Part shown: positions 46,404-59,191 of the stretch, piece by piece
How positions within the stretch are numbered: the first letter of the stretch is position 1
Layout: each line of letters begins with the position of its first letter
Assembly: GCF_030272615.1 (NCBI RefSeq)
Contig: NC_081408.1
Coordinates: forward strand, 66,538,546-66,602,545
Direction of reading: 5' to 3'
From: Cryptomeria japonica
Lineage: Eukaryota; Streptophyta; Pinopsida; Cupressales; Cupressaceae
Length of the DNA stretch: 64,000 bases
Notes under the pieces: generated by a model
What the model was told of the DNA's origin: nothing
Seen by the model: only the letters and a program-made list of their open reading frames with translations
The model's database searches: none
Made by a program: the position numbers and the translations under genes

Positions 46404-48936
46404 ATGTTGCAACACTAGGATCTTTGGTTTCGCTTGTGCCCTTAGTTGGTGTGTGGTGTGTCGACCTTATGTTGTGTTCTTGTCCTCCTCAATGTGTGAG
46501 TGTGATTGAACAAACCCTACTTATTTGTAACATGTGTGTTCACACCTTGTTTGCACCTTCTTGATGTGGGTGTTTTGGAATGCTTTGGTTTCTAATTGAA
46601 TGAGGAAAGTTTTTCACTTTGGAAGAGAAAATTGCATAGTTAGTAGTGTGAATGAAAATGCTTAGTGGAATTTGAGAAAGATATCGGAATGATGTTGCTT
46701 TCTTGTGTAAATTTGAATTGTTGAGAATTTCAGTACGTGTAACAAGAGTAGACTTTATTTTTTGATTCATGTAAAAGGCATAATTAAAGCTTCCCTTAGG
46801 TAAATGATATCATATTTAAAAGTACTCCCCGTAAATGTGACTAAACTAGTGATGGTGCTATTACTTGTGTGTTGTAAGAAACCTGTACTTGCTATGTGTG
46901 TCGATGGGATGGTGAAGTAATCAACCATGCAGGATATGTTTTCTTATGAGTATGGGAAACCATACTATTATTTGATGTTGCTCATTTGTTTCCTTATTGA
47001 GTGCCAACCCACGGGTTGTTGATAAGTCAGTATGTGAAGGGGTAGTAGTAGAAGTCACCATTCCTTGAAGAGTATGGAATGACGTATGAGTAATGTCGAC
47101 GCGAAGCGACTTTAGCTTCCCTATTTCAAGGAAAAATATAGTTTTGTAATGAAACTGTAACATAGGTGTACTCAATACTTCCCCTTGTGATGAGCTAATG
47201 TATAAGGTTCATGTGTGCCAGCCTATTCCTATCCTTTATTTTGAGCATATAGATGACAGTCCTTGAGCATAATGATGGTTACTATTGGAGCATCTTTTGC
47301 CTCGTCTTCATGAGAGGTGTGTTATTTTTCACATGAGCTGCTAATTGACTAGTGTTGGTAGACTTGTGGGTAGACCTTATCCATGTATACCTCTGGCTTA
47401 TGGTGGGTATCTTGAGAGGAACATCGCTATGCGAGGTGTGACCAGCGCATGCCTTATCCGTGAGGTACACTGCCATGTGGGATATGTCCATTGCATGCTC
47501 TTTCTGCTTGGAGTATTGCCATGCTATGCTGAGACACAATGCGGGATGTAGTAGACATTGCCATGCAGCCTACTGATAGGTATAGGGTAGAGCCATGCCA
47601 CGTGATGACGTGATGCAGAGTGATGTCGAGGTGTACACTACCATGCCATGTGGATGTGTGACTTGGCCACACCACATGATGAGTTACTGTGATAGGTAGA
47701 TGATTGTTCCTTCCTTCCTCGTTGGTGGCTAGCTGCTAGTCATGTAGTGATGTATGTGCACTTATGATTTTCTTTTATTACTTATTTATTTATTTATTTC
47801 CTCGTGGGCCAACAAATCTATTTTATTTTGACCTCAAAGGTTTATCCACGATCTTGCAATCTTATTTTTTTGATTTGATGTTGCAAATTCCGAAATTATT
47901 TTCTTGCCTTACTATTGGAATTGACGATTATTATCTTTATTCTTTTGTACCTTAGTGGCTAAACTAGTTTATCCTTATTGTTTTCATATGCTAGCCTTGT
48001 GTTACAATGTGAATTCCTCTCCAAGAACGTAGGAGATGGTCTTGGATGAGTGTATATGAGGAAGTAGACATCGGGAACCTTGAGGATGGAGGTATGTGAG
48101 GCTGTGAGATAGCTAGGATCCACTACCTACCTATAAGTGGTGACTATCTCTTGGAGGATAAACACATTACACAACAAGGGAGGTTCATGAGGGCCTTGTA
48201 TGGAAGGTAGCACCACCATGTATGCCCTAGCACCATCAAGCCCTTGAGTGAGATGTTGGATATTTATGATCATGTTATTGGTTTTGAAATCAGGCATAGA
48301 AATGTTGATCGTGCATATTATCTTTGACCGAGCATTGGACATGCTCACATGTGGCCTTTTGTGTTGCGCAATCTAGTTATGTGGATGGTTATTATGTGTA
48401 ATCATGGTTTAAGTGGTGTTAAATTGTCACTATGTTATGGGACAGTCATTGGAAAGTTCTTATATGCCTGGAAAGTGTAAACAATTGAGTTATTTACGTT
48501 GCTCTTATTTATTGAAAAGGTAACTTGGTTGTAGAAATTTATATTTGAAGCTAGTTCTATGTGATAAAGTTTTGCTAAAAGAGGTATGGGTGAGGGAATT
48601 TGATCTTGATGGCATGTTTACTTGTCATGTTTGATAGATGAGTATGGTAACTGTTGTCTATATCTTTTAATTGCTTTAGCTTGGTGTAATGAAAGGAAGG
48701 AAAATTCTCATTTCTCTACTATGATTGTGCGTAAATTCTAGAATATTTTAAGAACTGTATGATTTTAGATGCATTCTACTAATGGATAATGACATTCGTA
48801 GAGGATTTATAAATAATGTTTTAAATTGTTGACAAAATAATTATTTGTGCAAATTGATAATTGTTAATTGAGTTTAAGGGCTAATATGTGTCATATGACT
48901 TCTGCTTAGCCTTGCGACTTCCAGGAGTAAGTCGGA
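46404..48936 (+). other. Interior of the giant element, non-coding
   Basis: Only short, uninformative frames. A patch at about 47400-47680 repeats words such as GCCATGC, CATGTGG and GATGTG at irregular intervals, suggesting old, degenerate tandem repeats. No zinc knuckle or capsid motif was found. Confidence 0.65.
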
Positions 48937-48951
48937 CCCTAGGGGGGAGAA
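48937..48951 (+). promoter_or_regulatory. Giant element polypurine tract
   Basis: CCTAGGGGGGAGAA is directly before the TGTAATGCC start of the 3' LTR. Confidence 0.8.
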
Positions 48952-51900
48952 TGTAATGCCCCTACCCTAGTCGGCCTTGTAAAACCCATTTGACCTTGGT
49001 TGACTTCCTATGTGGCATTCTTGAATGGTGGATTTACCATTATGTAATGTTGTACATTAGACTATATGAATATTGTGCATACCTATTATTGTTCTTTTGC
49101 ATCGATTCTTGTGTAAAGGTAATTGTTCCCTAATTCTTGTTATAAATCTCAAGCTAACGCCTTCATTGAATATGTATATATATGTAAGCTTTCGTGACTC
49201 ATGGGTGCAGGAGATTGCAGGTACTATACCGCCTAGGTGCAAGGTTCATCTCCATTGGGATTCGCAGGGTTGAATATACCTCCTTCATCCTTAGTATTTG
49301 GATTAGGTGGTCATAAAACTCTCGTCTTGCCTTAGCCATGATCAGGTGAGTGTCATGTGTGGTCCGTAGGGTTCCTTTGTCGTTTGGGTTGTGTGTCGTG
49401 TGATTGCTAGACTTTCTTGGTTTGCATGCCTTGAGTGTGGTAAATGGAGTATTTTATTGTAAGTATTTAATTCAATTTAATGTGTTGATTTACACATTAG
49501 TAATTGAGAAATTTAAAATAGATAGGTTACTTTTATATGAATAATCGCTAATTTAAGAGATTGTTTTATTTATAATTGTAGCAAGCTTAAAGTATTTAAT
49601 TTGAATTAATGTGTTCATTTATGCATTAGTAGTTGAGAAATCAAAATAAATAGGTTCTTTTAGGTGATTACTCATTAATTAAAAGGATAGCTTTATTTAT
49701 GTTGTAGAGAATTTAATTTAATCGTTAATTTTAAATAATGAATTTAATTAGTTTATGTGTTTAAAAAAAAAAAGGAAATATTTAAAGTTATTTGAAATAT
49801 AATTAATTTAACCACTCTTGCATTTTGGAAAAGAAAGGGTAATTTTTATTATTTAAAGAGAATCATTTTTAATTTGTAAAGTTTGATATAGTATAAAAGA
49901 TTGATTTTGGAAATTAATTTAATTTAAATACTTTACCCTTGTAAATAGTTCGAAATATAAATATTGGCTAAATTAATATTGAGAAATTAAAATTAAAATT
50001 AAAATTAAATAAGAGAGAAGCATATTAATTAGAAAATCAAGTTAAATTAATTTAGTAGTTCAAAAGGATTATTAATTCTTTTTATTTTAAAAAGGGCTCA
50101 AAATTTGGAAATTAGAAATTAGGTCAAAATTGGTTCCCATTTAACCCAAGTTGAAAAAAATATTTTGGGGATGAAAAAATTTTTGGGAAAAGAAAAAAAT
50201 TATGGAGAAAGAGATTGGAAAATTTGGGGAAAAAGATGGATTTCTACAGCTGCAGATTTGGGAGCTCATCTTCAAATTCTTCCAAGAATGCTTATTGAGG
50301 TAGGAATCTGTTCATCAGTTTGATTAAAATGTTTATTTAAAAATAAAAAGGGGTTTGAATGCTCTTCTTGCAAATATGGTTTTCAAATTCTCCATTGACT
50401 GTCCATGAGTAAGTTTCATAGTAGAATATGTTAAAGAGTGGCTTATTGTAGGATCTTTGTGTGAGAAATGAACTGGCTTATGCCCAATTATTTGTTTAGA
50501 TTGGATGGTTATTCATCAATTTCTTTTTTTTTTTTTGAAACCCTTAACATTCTGGAAAAGAAAAATGTCTATGACTGTAACAAATGGATAATGGGCATTT
50601 TATGTATTGTTCTTGGCTATTATCGTTCATGCCTATTTTTAAAAAAATTAGTTAAATCAAAACTGGAAATACAAACTATATAATAAATATGTATTAAAAA
50701 AATGGAAATAAAAATATTAAATTGGAGGTTTCGTGGGGGGGAGTCGAAGCTCAACCCGCCCCTCCCCACAGCACCATCTGCAGCACCCTCGGTTCGACAC
50801 CATGGGGGCCAAAGGGGACTGCGTCCCTCGTGGAGGCCACATCAACCCCCAGCACCACTATTTGGAGGCCGAGGGCCTGCGTCCTTCGTGGAGGCCGCAG
50901 TTCCCTTTGGCTAGGGCATGGCCGCCCTGGGGGTTTTGGCCGCGCTTGGGTTTTGGCCGCTTTTTTTTTATTAGTTATTTTTTTTAATATATTTAAAATT
51001 TAAATATGATGTTTTGTTTGTATATTAAAAAAAAGGGGAAATATAAAAAATACATTAAAAGTAATATATTTGTATTATTAAAGTGAATCGAGATTTATAT
51101 TTCTAGCAAGTTATGATTATAAAAAAAAAGAGATAAATATATATATATTAAAATATATGCTAATATAGATAATATCTAATTAGCATATATTATTAATTAT
51201 ATATTAATCATTGGATTCAATATAGCAATGATTTCCATTGAATTAACAATTGTTGAAATGTTGTATTTAATTTTATTTGTTTAAGTTGGTAAATATTGGG
51301 ACTCATATTTAGATGCTAATGAGTAAATCCAATGGTGAAATTTGTTTTTAAAAGTATGCAAGGGAATCTTAAATTAGCTTGGAGATGATTTTCCCATTTC
51401 CTTATTCACTTTTAATGTAGTTTGTTCTTTATAGTAAATGGTAATTTTTGTGTTGTTAGAAAAGGGGCTAGAGTATTGTTGTAAAACCAACTTGCCATTG
51501 ATGCATATCTAAGGATTAAATAACTTGTTTAGATGCTTAAATCAACATGAGAAAAGACTGTATTTACCCGTTAATGCTTGTGCATGGTTTAATATTTTTG
51601 TAATCGCTATGTCTATAATAATAGAATGTCCTTGATAGGTTTGTTGGGTCCCTGTCGTCTGGTTGCTTGTGTCTAGTCATAGTCGGTCAAGTCTATATTT
51701 AGGGTATCCACAGTTAAGAACCCTTGTATTTCTTTTGATGTATTCAATAGGAACTGCTTCAAAAGGGATCATTATGTAACTATCGACCGAGGTGGTTGTT
51801 TTATAGTGGTTGTGTTCGCCTATATGGCAAAGATGTAAAAGACATGAAAATTATGTAATCCTAACTATATTAAATGCCTGATGGGTCTTGCAGTTGAGTA

Positions 51901-53311
51901 GACCTGGAGATGTAGCCCTTTAGGGGTGAACTCCGAGATCATATATGTGTTATGCAATGCTTTTGTTCCACCTGTTTTATCTTAGTGCTAGCATGTATGG
52001 TTGCATTTTGTAAGTGTATAATGGGGTTTTAATGAAGTTATTTCTTGAATGCATAAATATAGTCATCTTGTTAACTGTAGTAATTAGTGTAATAAAAGAA
52101 TGTAAATATGATTATAGAAAGTATTATGTTAATGTTAATGAAAAGTAGTAAGCATGGAAAGAAACTCGCTAGGTTACAAATATTGGATTAACTTGACATA
52201 AAGTTTGTAATTTGAACGTAACGAATGTATAACAAATTTTGGATTACTGTCATAATATCTAAATTGAAATCTAATGGACGAACCTCATTCGGCTACTTAC
52301 CATAATATCTTAATAAATGAACATCGTCATGTTAGCTATATTTCACTATAATGGAGGAATTTATTTAGTTTTTTACGTTTTATTCTAAAGAAATAATCCT
52401 CACCAAATTTATTTTTATAATTGGATGAACTTAATTGAATTCTCACATTATAACCTTAATAAATGAACCTCATTATAATAGCCATAATGGAACTAAAATG
52501 GAAAGACTCATGTAGTTGTGTATATCTTAATCATAGCAAAAGTAATTCTTCATATTATCTTTAATTATTTTAACTAAAATGAGTGAACTCATTAAGTTAT
52601 CTATACCATAACCCTAAAGGATGATCTTCATTGGGCTATTTACATTTTATCCTCTATAAATGAACCATGATTTAATAGTTGGTTATGTTTAAACCCAAAT
52701 GAAGGAACCCCATTTTATTGTTTACATCTTAATCGCTAAATGAAAGAATTTCATCCTATTAGGCATACTTTTCACTATAAAGGATGACCTCATTTGGTTG
52801 GTTACTTTTAAACCTAAATGAATGAACTTTGATATAATTGTCGCATTGTATCTAAAATGGATGAACTCGTCAAGTTAACCATACTTAAACCTTAATGGGA
52901 GAATTCTTAAGTTAATTAGGTTTTAACTGCATTGAGTAAATATCCTCATGTTAGCCTAACCTCCAATCATAATAGAGGAATGCTTCCTAAATTCTAAAAT
53001 GTTAATTCATCAAACATAATATATCCATGTCTTAAGTATTAACATGTAATTAAGATATTCGTCTTAATTGGATCAAATGTCGTGAGTTGGGTTAGGTGTA
53101 AGGTTACGTAATCATGTTGGGAAACTCCTTAGGTTCATTTAGTCTTCTGCTATGTTATCTAAGCGTTAGATAACTCCAATGTGCCTTGATGTTGTGTTTT
53201 ATTATTAACACTCTTATTATTATTAGAAATATAAATATATATATATATATATATACACTCCATTGAGTGTTTTAGCTTAAACCCTTTGGGGTTTCCTGGC
53301 GAGGCATTACA
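48952..53311 (+). repeat. Giant element 3' LTR (4360 bp)
   Basis: TGTAATGCCCC...GGCATTACA, mate of 41981-46387. The differences seen are scattered substitutions, microsatellite length changes near 53234-53254, and a shorter GC island (50720-50965). Confidence 0.95.
50720..50965. repeat. GC-rich island in the 3' giant LTR
   Basis: Counterpart of 43741-44030 but roughly 45-60 bases shorter, lacking one GGCCACAGTAACC...GTAGGTGTAGG segment. Frames of up to 93 codons across it translate to Pro/Trp/Gly-rich chance peptides. Confidence 0.8.
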
Positions 53312-53316
53312 CCTTC

Positions 53317-55000
53317 CTACCCACATCTTCTACCATCTATAGATGGTCAACATGATCCATCAAATGTCAACTATTATCCTAGATGTTCATCGCATTCCCT
53401 AAGTTATTCCCAACCATTAATGGATCATTCTAGCACCTCATTTATTCTCTATTATCTGTTTGTCTAACTTCCTCTAAATGTTGGCAAATAGTTTATCTAA
53501 AGTCATCTATATCTTTTAGTAACACTACCAATTCTAATTCCTTGTTTATGTCTTGCACATGTTGGGAATTATTATTCATTCCTCCCTTCTAGATTCCTTG
53601 AATATTTGTTGTTATTTTTTACAAATGATTCTTCTCTTTTCTTCTCTTTTCTTCTCTTAGAAAGACTACCTTATATGCCTCTACTCCCTAGGTTCATGTC
53701 TCCCTATTCTGAATCTTCCAAACTCTCACCCATACCTCATGTATTTGAGGGTCCTTTCATTTTTTATTTAGGTAGGAAGCATTATGGGTAATTTTCATTC
53801 AAATTTTTTATTTATTTCTTCCACCTACCCCCATCTGTAACAATTTCCAACTCATTATATATCCCCAAATCCATGTCAATCTCTATGCAAATATTTTTCC
53901 TATCTCCTATTTTTCCATTTAAGAAATCCTCATCCATTCCTATGAAGAAACCCAATGCATCTCCTATTCAAATGATAGCCTTCCCACTCTATTATTTAGT
54001 CGAAAGACCCACCAAACTCACCGATTTCAACAATCTATTAACCTTGAAATTTGTCAAGTCAAATTTTTTGCCCCAGTTTATTCTAGTAAAAATATTTCCT
54101 TTAAAGAAATTAGGAATTCCATTAAGAATCTCATGTTTTAAATATATATTTATACATTCAATTAGGATACAACCTTTTTGAATGGGTCAAATACTTACCT
54201 TGTCTAGGTATTTTTCTTTCCACCATTTGATTATCTCTTCAGTATTGCCTTCTTCTTCTCCTTCTCCTCCCTATTTAACAATTAAGGCTAACTCCTTTAG
54301 CTTATTTACTACTTCAATTGTGATTTTTGAGGGCATGACAAAGAGTTTGTTGCCCAAATGTTTATTCTTCTAGAAACTTCTTTGTAGGGACTTTTGCTTT
54401 TCAATTCCTTGATAAATCTTCCACCATCTTTCGTTGGGGTTTTGCATAAATCTAGATGAATCTCCTCTTAAGATTCAACTATGGTTAGGGACTAATATTT
54501 GGCATCTTTCATCAAACTAGATCTGTCTACCATGGTTCCTTTGGTCATTCCTGGCAACCAGATGTTTTGACTGCATCCTGAAGCTATGATTGTTATTCCC
54601 TACAAACCCTCATACACAAATTTTATTTGTCCCCATGGAAAAATAAGGCATCCTTCGAGTCATAGGTTGGTTCATCCCAACCTTCATTTTCCTAATTTCC
54701 TTTCCCTAGGGAAGCCCTATCATAGAAAGGATCATTGTTTAAATGGGAACTAGGTACGCAAATTACTTGAATTTAACTAGAAAGGCCCACTTCTATTCCA
54801 CCCCCTTGTTTTTTGTGATGCATGCTCTGATTTACTTGCTCATTCCCTCTTTGTTGAGATACTTGAAACTTGTTTTCATTTCTCCATTATTTGTTTGATC
54901 TTGGATATGAATTCCTCCAACACTACTGTTAATATTGATATACATTCCTTTATTGATGGTTAGGGATTTGAAACTATCATTAATCTCGTATATTCTGTTG
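53317..55000 (-). pseudogene. LINE ORF1 remnant, distal piece
   Basis: Translation of the minus strand gives Lys/Glu/Asp-rich, coiled-coil-like runs and a Lys/Arg patch (RRRRRRQY...) with many stops. Its position just upstream of the LINE ORF2, once the giant element is removed, supports ORF1. Sequence identity is too degraded for a firm call, and the left limit of the LINE near 55000 is uncertain. Confidence 0.4.
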
Positions 55001-55189
55001 GTCTTGAGATTTCTCCCATTTTTCTATTGTTACAATTTCTTTTTATCGAATGTTATAGTAATATATATTTATTTTTATATAATTACAATGCAATAATCCT
55101 TTAATATAGTATAACAATAATTATAATAATTATACTTAATTATATTGGTCCCCCTTGACACTGATTAGTTAAAATTAAATTTTGATATG

Positions 55190-55572
55190 TATTCTAAAAG
55201 AAATTTGAGGTGAGCAAGTAGGGGTGGGGTCATGAAAGATCTGGATGGTAGGTTCATTGTGGCTTATATGGCTAGCTTGGGCATTCAAACTTATAACATG
55301 GTAGAAGTGATGACAAATTTTTACGGCATTTTTATTGTCAAGGACAAGGGCTACCAAAATATCATCATCAAAGGTGATTCAAAATACGTCATCATGATAC
55401 TACAAGAAAAGGTGAAACCTAGCTAATGTGTGGTTGACCTGATCACTAAGTGGAAAAGTTTGATAGCCTCCTTCATCCATGTAAGACTTCACCACACCTT
55501 TGAGGAAGAAAATAGGTCTACAAATAGGCTAGTAAACATAGGTCTTTTTAAGAGGGGCTTAAAATTTTGAAG
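55190..55572 (+). pseudogene. LINE RNase H domain remnant, plus strand
   Basis: Reading includes a GVMKDLDGRFIVAYM opening, then a QNIIIKGDSKYVIMIL motif resembling the LINE RNase H I-E-G-D-S-K box, and the end HHTFEEENRSTNRLVNIGL. The usual E-x-N-x-x-A-D-x-L-A-N signature is degraded to ENRSTNRLVNI. It is opposite to the LINE at 36500-41670 and so a separate copy. RT has been lost, or lies in decayed sequence on the left. Confidence 0.65.
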
Positions 55573-55859
55573 GCCTGACATGAATTACCTAAAGATATTC
55601 ATGCCACGATCCTTGAAGATATTAATCCCCATGAGAACTAAATATTTTAAAATCACCTTATCCTTTATTATCTTGGTCATATTGTACTTTAATCATTTAT
55701 TGATATGGACTTGCATTGTTAAATTTAGTGAAAGTTGCACATCATGCAAAACCACACTTTTTGTGTCTTTTCTATAGCTAGTTTTAGCAACCCTTTTTGG
55801 GTCTTTGTTCTAAAATCTACTGTGGAAACCATGGGTATAGATCTTATAAAAACCAAGCT

Positions 55860-57380
55860 AAACAGATGCAACAATTTGAGATGAAATTGTGTTCTTCAAA
55901 AGAAGGTGGTGGAGGGAAATTTGGTAACCTTCATTGAAAGAGTGAAAGGCCTCAACACTACTCTATCTGAGTTGTTTCCCCAATCTTGGTATGAGGGGGA
56001 TGTCCAAGTGGGCGGGGTTAAATTCATAGTATCTATAGAAACCATTTTAGCTACTCCAGGCCTTTTCATGGAGGGCATGACCTTCCCAAAGAAACCAAAG
56101 GGTAATTACAAGGACCATTTCAAAAGAATCTTGAAGTTGGGAGAGAAAGTTTCTTTCTTGAAAAGTGGCTTTAACAATAATGACTTACCTAAGGTTGGGA
56201 AAGAGGTTGCGGCACTCCTCATGAAATTAATCACTTTGGATGAGATATTTAAATGGTTGTAGTCTAATCTTTTCTCCATGCTCAACCTTTTGAGCTATGA
56301 TGTTAAGATGAATTTTCTTTATTGTATTTTTTTGTCTATACCTCAGTGTGTGGTCGTGGTAAAAAAAAAACTTTATTCCCCTACATCAAGGGTTTACCTT
56401 GTGTCTATAAAGTTTTAATTTAAATTTAACTCCCACCTATGGGTCAACTTGTAATTCCCCTATCCTTACTCTATGTGTTGATCTATTGAATACCTTAAAA
56501 GGAAAAGATGTCATTTTCACTCCTACACCCAAAAAGACCCCTACTCAGGTTAACCCTAGTAGAATGACTAATCAAAGAATCCCCCAACCCCTCCCATTAT
56601 TGAATGCATAGTGAATGAGCCAAAGGCAAAGGAGAATGATTATGAAGACTCTACTTCCTCATTGTCTATTGGGTCAAAGTGGACCACAAACAACCTTGTT
56701 AATATTGCTAGCATCCCTTCTACCCCATCATTTGGGTCCCCTCATCTCTCACCTATTAACTCACCAAGGAAGTGGGACTTCCGTTACTTTGTGAATAAGG
56801 TTAATAAACTTTGTCACAGCTACAACAAATAGGAATGTATAATCTATTGGATTCTAGGGAAACTTATGTGGTGGAAAAAAAATTAACAGATTGGAGGCCC
56901 TTGCCGAAATAGATTCTAGAGCTTTGAGTTAGGCAATAGACAACAAAGATCAGAGGGTTTGGGTCACAACCAATGATTTAGATGAACATTTTGATAGGTA
57001 GGAGAGTATGGAGGAGAAACGGAAGGGGATTTTTCATAAGATATACGAGAAGGAGGACATGAAAAAGATAATGAAGGCAATCTAGACACTCTAGGACAAC
57101 CATAAAAGAAGAAGAAATGAAATGTCCAAGAATAATTTTTCAACTCTGCAAGCCATAAAAGAAGAAATCGATAGGAGGAAGGTAAGAATGAATCTCATTT
57201 TGATACCTCCCCTACTATTGATTTATAGGTGTCAATTTCTAGGGTGAAAGTAACCCCGTAGTCCCTTTCTATTTTAGTTGGTAAAGATTTCAAGAAGAGA
57301 GTTTCCTTCTATAACAAAGTGAAAGCAATAATATAGGAATGAAAGATTGAGAAGGCACCCACCAAGTAGGTCATTGGTTC
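55860..57380 (+). pseudogene. Unrecognised degenerate protein-coding region
   Basis: The best part (about 55906-56262) is open for 118 codons: VEGNLVTFIERVKGLNTT, then YEGDVQVGGVKFIVSIE, then MEGMTFPKKPKGNYKDHFKR and ...VSFLKSGFNN. It is well mixed and protein-like. Further on, broken frames give a Ser/Pro/Thr-rich segment (56600-56830) and a charged, helical end (EEKRKGIFHKIYEKEDM, SKNNFSTLQAIKEEIDRRK). I do not recognise the family. It may be the N-terminal gene of another retroelement or a dead host gene. Confidence 0.45.
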
Positions 57381-57589
57381 ATGTCTTCAATGGGGGTGTA
57401 TGTATTGGTTTTTTTTGTCTAATTATTTATTTATTCTAGTCTAGTCTTTTGGTTTCATTGTGTCTAGTTTTAGGTTCCTGCTAGGTTCTATAATTTTTGG
57501 CAATTGGCACATATCTTTTGGGATCTCACTCGTCATGAGTCTCGAGATTTCTTTGCTTTAGCGACTATGTAATGGTTCAAGCCTCTCTT

Positions 57590-57985
57590 TGTTTAATCTA
57601 ATTATAACCATACTCAATTAGGTTTAGGGTTAGGATTCAATTTGGTTTAGTGTTAGGGTCAATATGAAATATATAATTAGAGTTAGGGTTGGAAATCCCT
57701 AATTTAATAAAGGTTATAGTGTAATTTAATTTACTATTCAATTTGATATAGGGTTAGGATTCAATTTCATTTGGTTTACAGGTTAGGATTTCATATGGTT
57801 TAATATTTTATTAGTTTTAGGAATAGGGTTTGATTTGGTTTATAGCTAGGGTTCAATTTTAGTGTTCCATCGAGTTTAGGCTTAGGGTTAAATTTTTTTT
57901 ACTATTAATGCTAAGGTTTAATTTGATTTAATGTTTAATTAGGTGTACAATTAGGGTTTTATTTGATTTAGAGTTATATCACATC
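57590..57985. repeat. Degenerate GGTTTAGGGTTAGG-like repeat
   Basis: Many irregularly spaced words of the type TTAGGGTTAGGATTCAATTTGGTTTA. Plant telomeres use TTTAGGG; here the units are long and variable, so this is an old interstitial or simple repeat, not a telomere. Confidence 0.55.
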
Positions 57986-58489
57986 CTATCTATTTACTTA
58001 CTTTAGTAATGAAATAAATTGAATTAAACTATTTTGTTAATTTTCTCATTATTATTCAATTATAAATAAATATGATCAAATTAGATAAGAAAATGAAATG
58101 ATGAATTAATTATGATATTAATATGAGTGTTTATTCTTCGGCTGTGGAGTTGAGAGCCAATCTATTGACATATTATTGTGTGCATTTGAGTGCTAGTATG
58201 AGTCAAAGACAAGAACATGTTTGAAGGGAAGTGATCTAGCCACTTGGTAAATAATGGTCATAATGGATTCTTGTTTCACACACCACGTAGCTCAATGATT
58301 ATGATTCATGAACATGTTTTAATTCTTTTGAATAGTTGTGATGCTTATGATTATAGATTTTATTGTTCCACTTCAATGGTATGATAGGCATAAATAAATA
58401 AAAATTGTTCAATTTTCATTCCTTAATTCATCTCTCATAGCTATATGATTGAGAAAAATGAATGATTTTTTTATATTATAATTTATTAT
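57986..58489. other. AT-rich spacer
   Basis: No coding signal, terminal repeat or RNA gene seen. Confidence 0.5.
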
Positions 58490-59067
58490 ACATACATTCA
58501 TTCATTCATTCATACATACATACATACATACATATATATGTATATATGTATGTATATGTATGTACATATATATGTACATATATATATGTACATATGTATG
58601 TATGTATATATGTACATATATATATATATATATATATGTATATGTAGATATATCAATATGTATATCTATATATGTGTGTGTATATATGTGTGTGTGTGTG
58701 TGTGTGTTTATGTATGTGTATATATATGTGTATATATATATACATATACATATTGATATATCTACATATACATATATATATATGTATACATATATACATA
58801 TATATATATATATGTATACATATATATATGTATATGTATGTATATATATGTATACATACATATATATGTATGTATACATATACATATATATATGTATACA
58901 TACATATATATGTATGTATACATATACATATATATATGTATACATACATATATATGTATGTATACATATACATATATATATGTATACATACATATATGTA
59001 TATCTATACATATATATATGTACATACATATACATATACATATACATATATAGATACACACATACAT

Positions 59068-59108
<41 letters not shown>

Positions 59109-59191
59109 TATATATATATACATACATACATACATATACCTATACATATATGTATGTATATATAAAAAGATATGTATATATATGTATATAT
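58490..59191. repeat. Compound microsatellite/minisatellite with long inverted repeat
   Basis: About 700 bases of CATT, CATA, TATATG and TACATA units. From about 58840 to 58995, three to four copies of a 44-base unit (ATACATATACATATATATAT start) follow head to tail. The stretch near 58625-58670 (GTATATGTAGATATATCAA core) is the reverse complement of that near 58740-58785 (TTGATATATCTACATATAC core), giving a hairpin. Frames of up to 232 codons here are composition artefacts (Tyr/Ile/Met/Cys/His only). Confidence 0.92.

Larger units (their letters stand above)
41981..53311 (+). mobile_element. Giant-LTR, non-coding retrotransposon (LARD-like) nested in the LINE
   Basis: Two direct repeats of 4407 and 4360 bases flank 2,564 bases of interior. 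A perfect CCTTC target duplication (41976-41980, 53312-53316) surrounds it. A primer-site-like TGGTATCAAAGCC follows the left LTR and a purine tract AGGGGGGAGAA precedes the right one, giving the plus strand. LTR ends are TGTAATGCCCC...GGCATTACA. The interior has no frame over 85 codons. These proportions are like the barley LARDs such as Sukkula (LTR about 4.5 kb, interior about 3.5 kb), known from memory. It must use enzymes from another element. Confidence 0.93.

Noticed and set aside
47282-47675. Overlapping minus frames in the giant element interior
   Set aside because: Short and repetitive (His/Ser/Met-rich), with a plus-strand frame of similar size across it; looks like degenerate tandem repeats.
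50702-51003. Three overlapping frames of 70-93 codons in the GC island of the giant 3' LTR
   Set aside because: Frames exist because the island is GC-rich with few stops. They are not conserved in the 5' LTR and have no domain.
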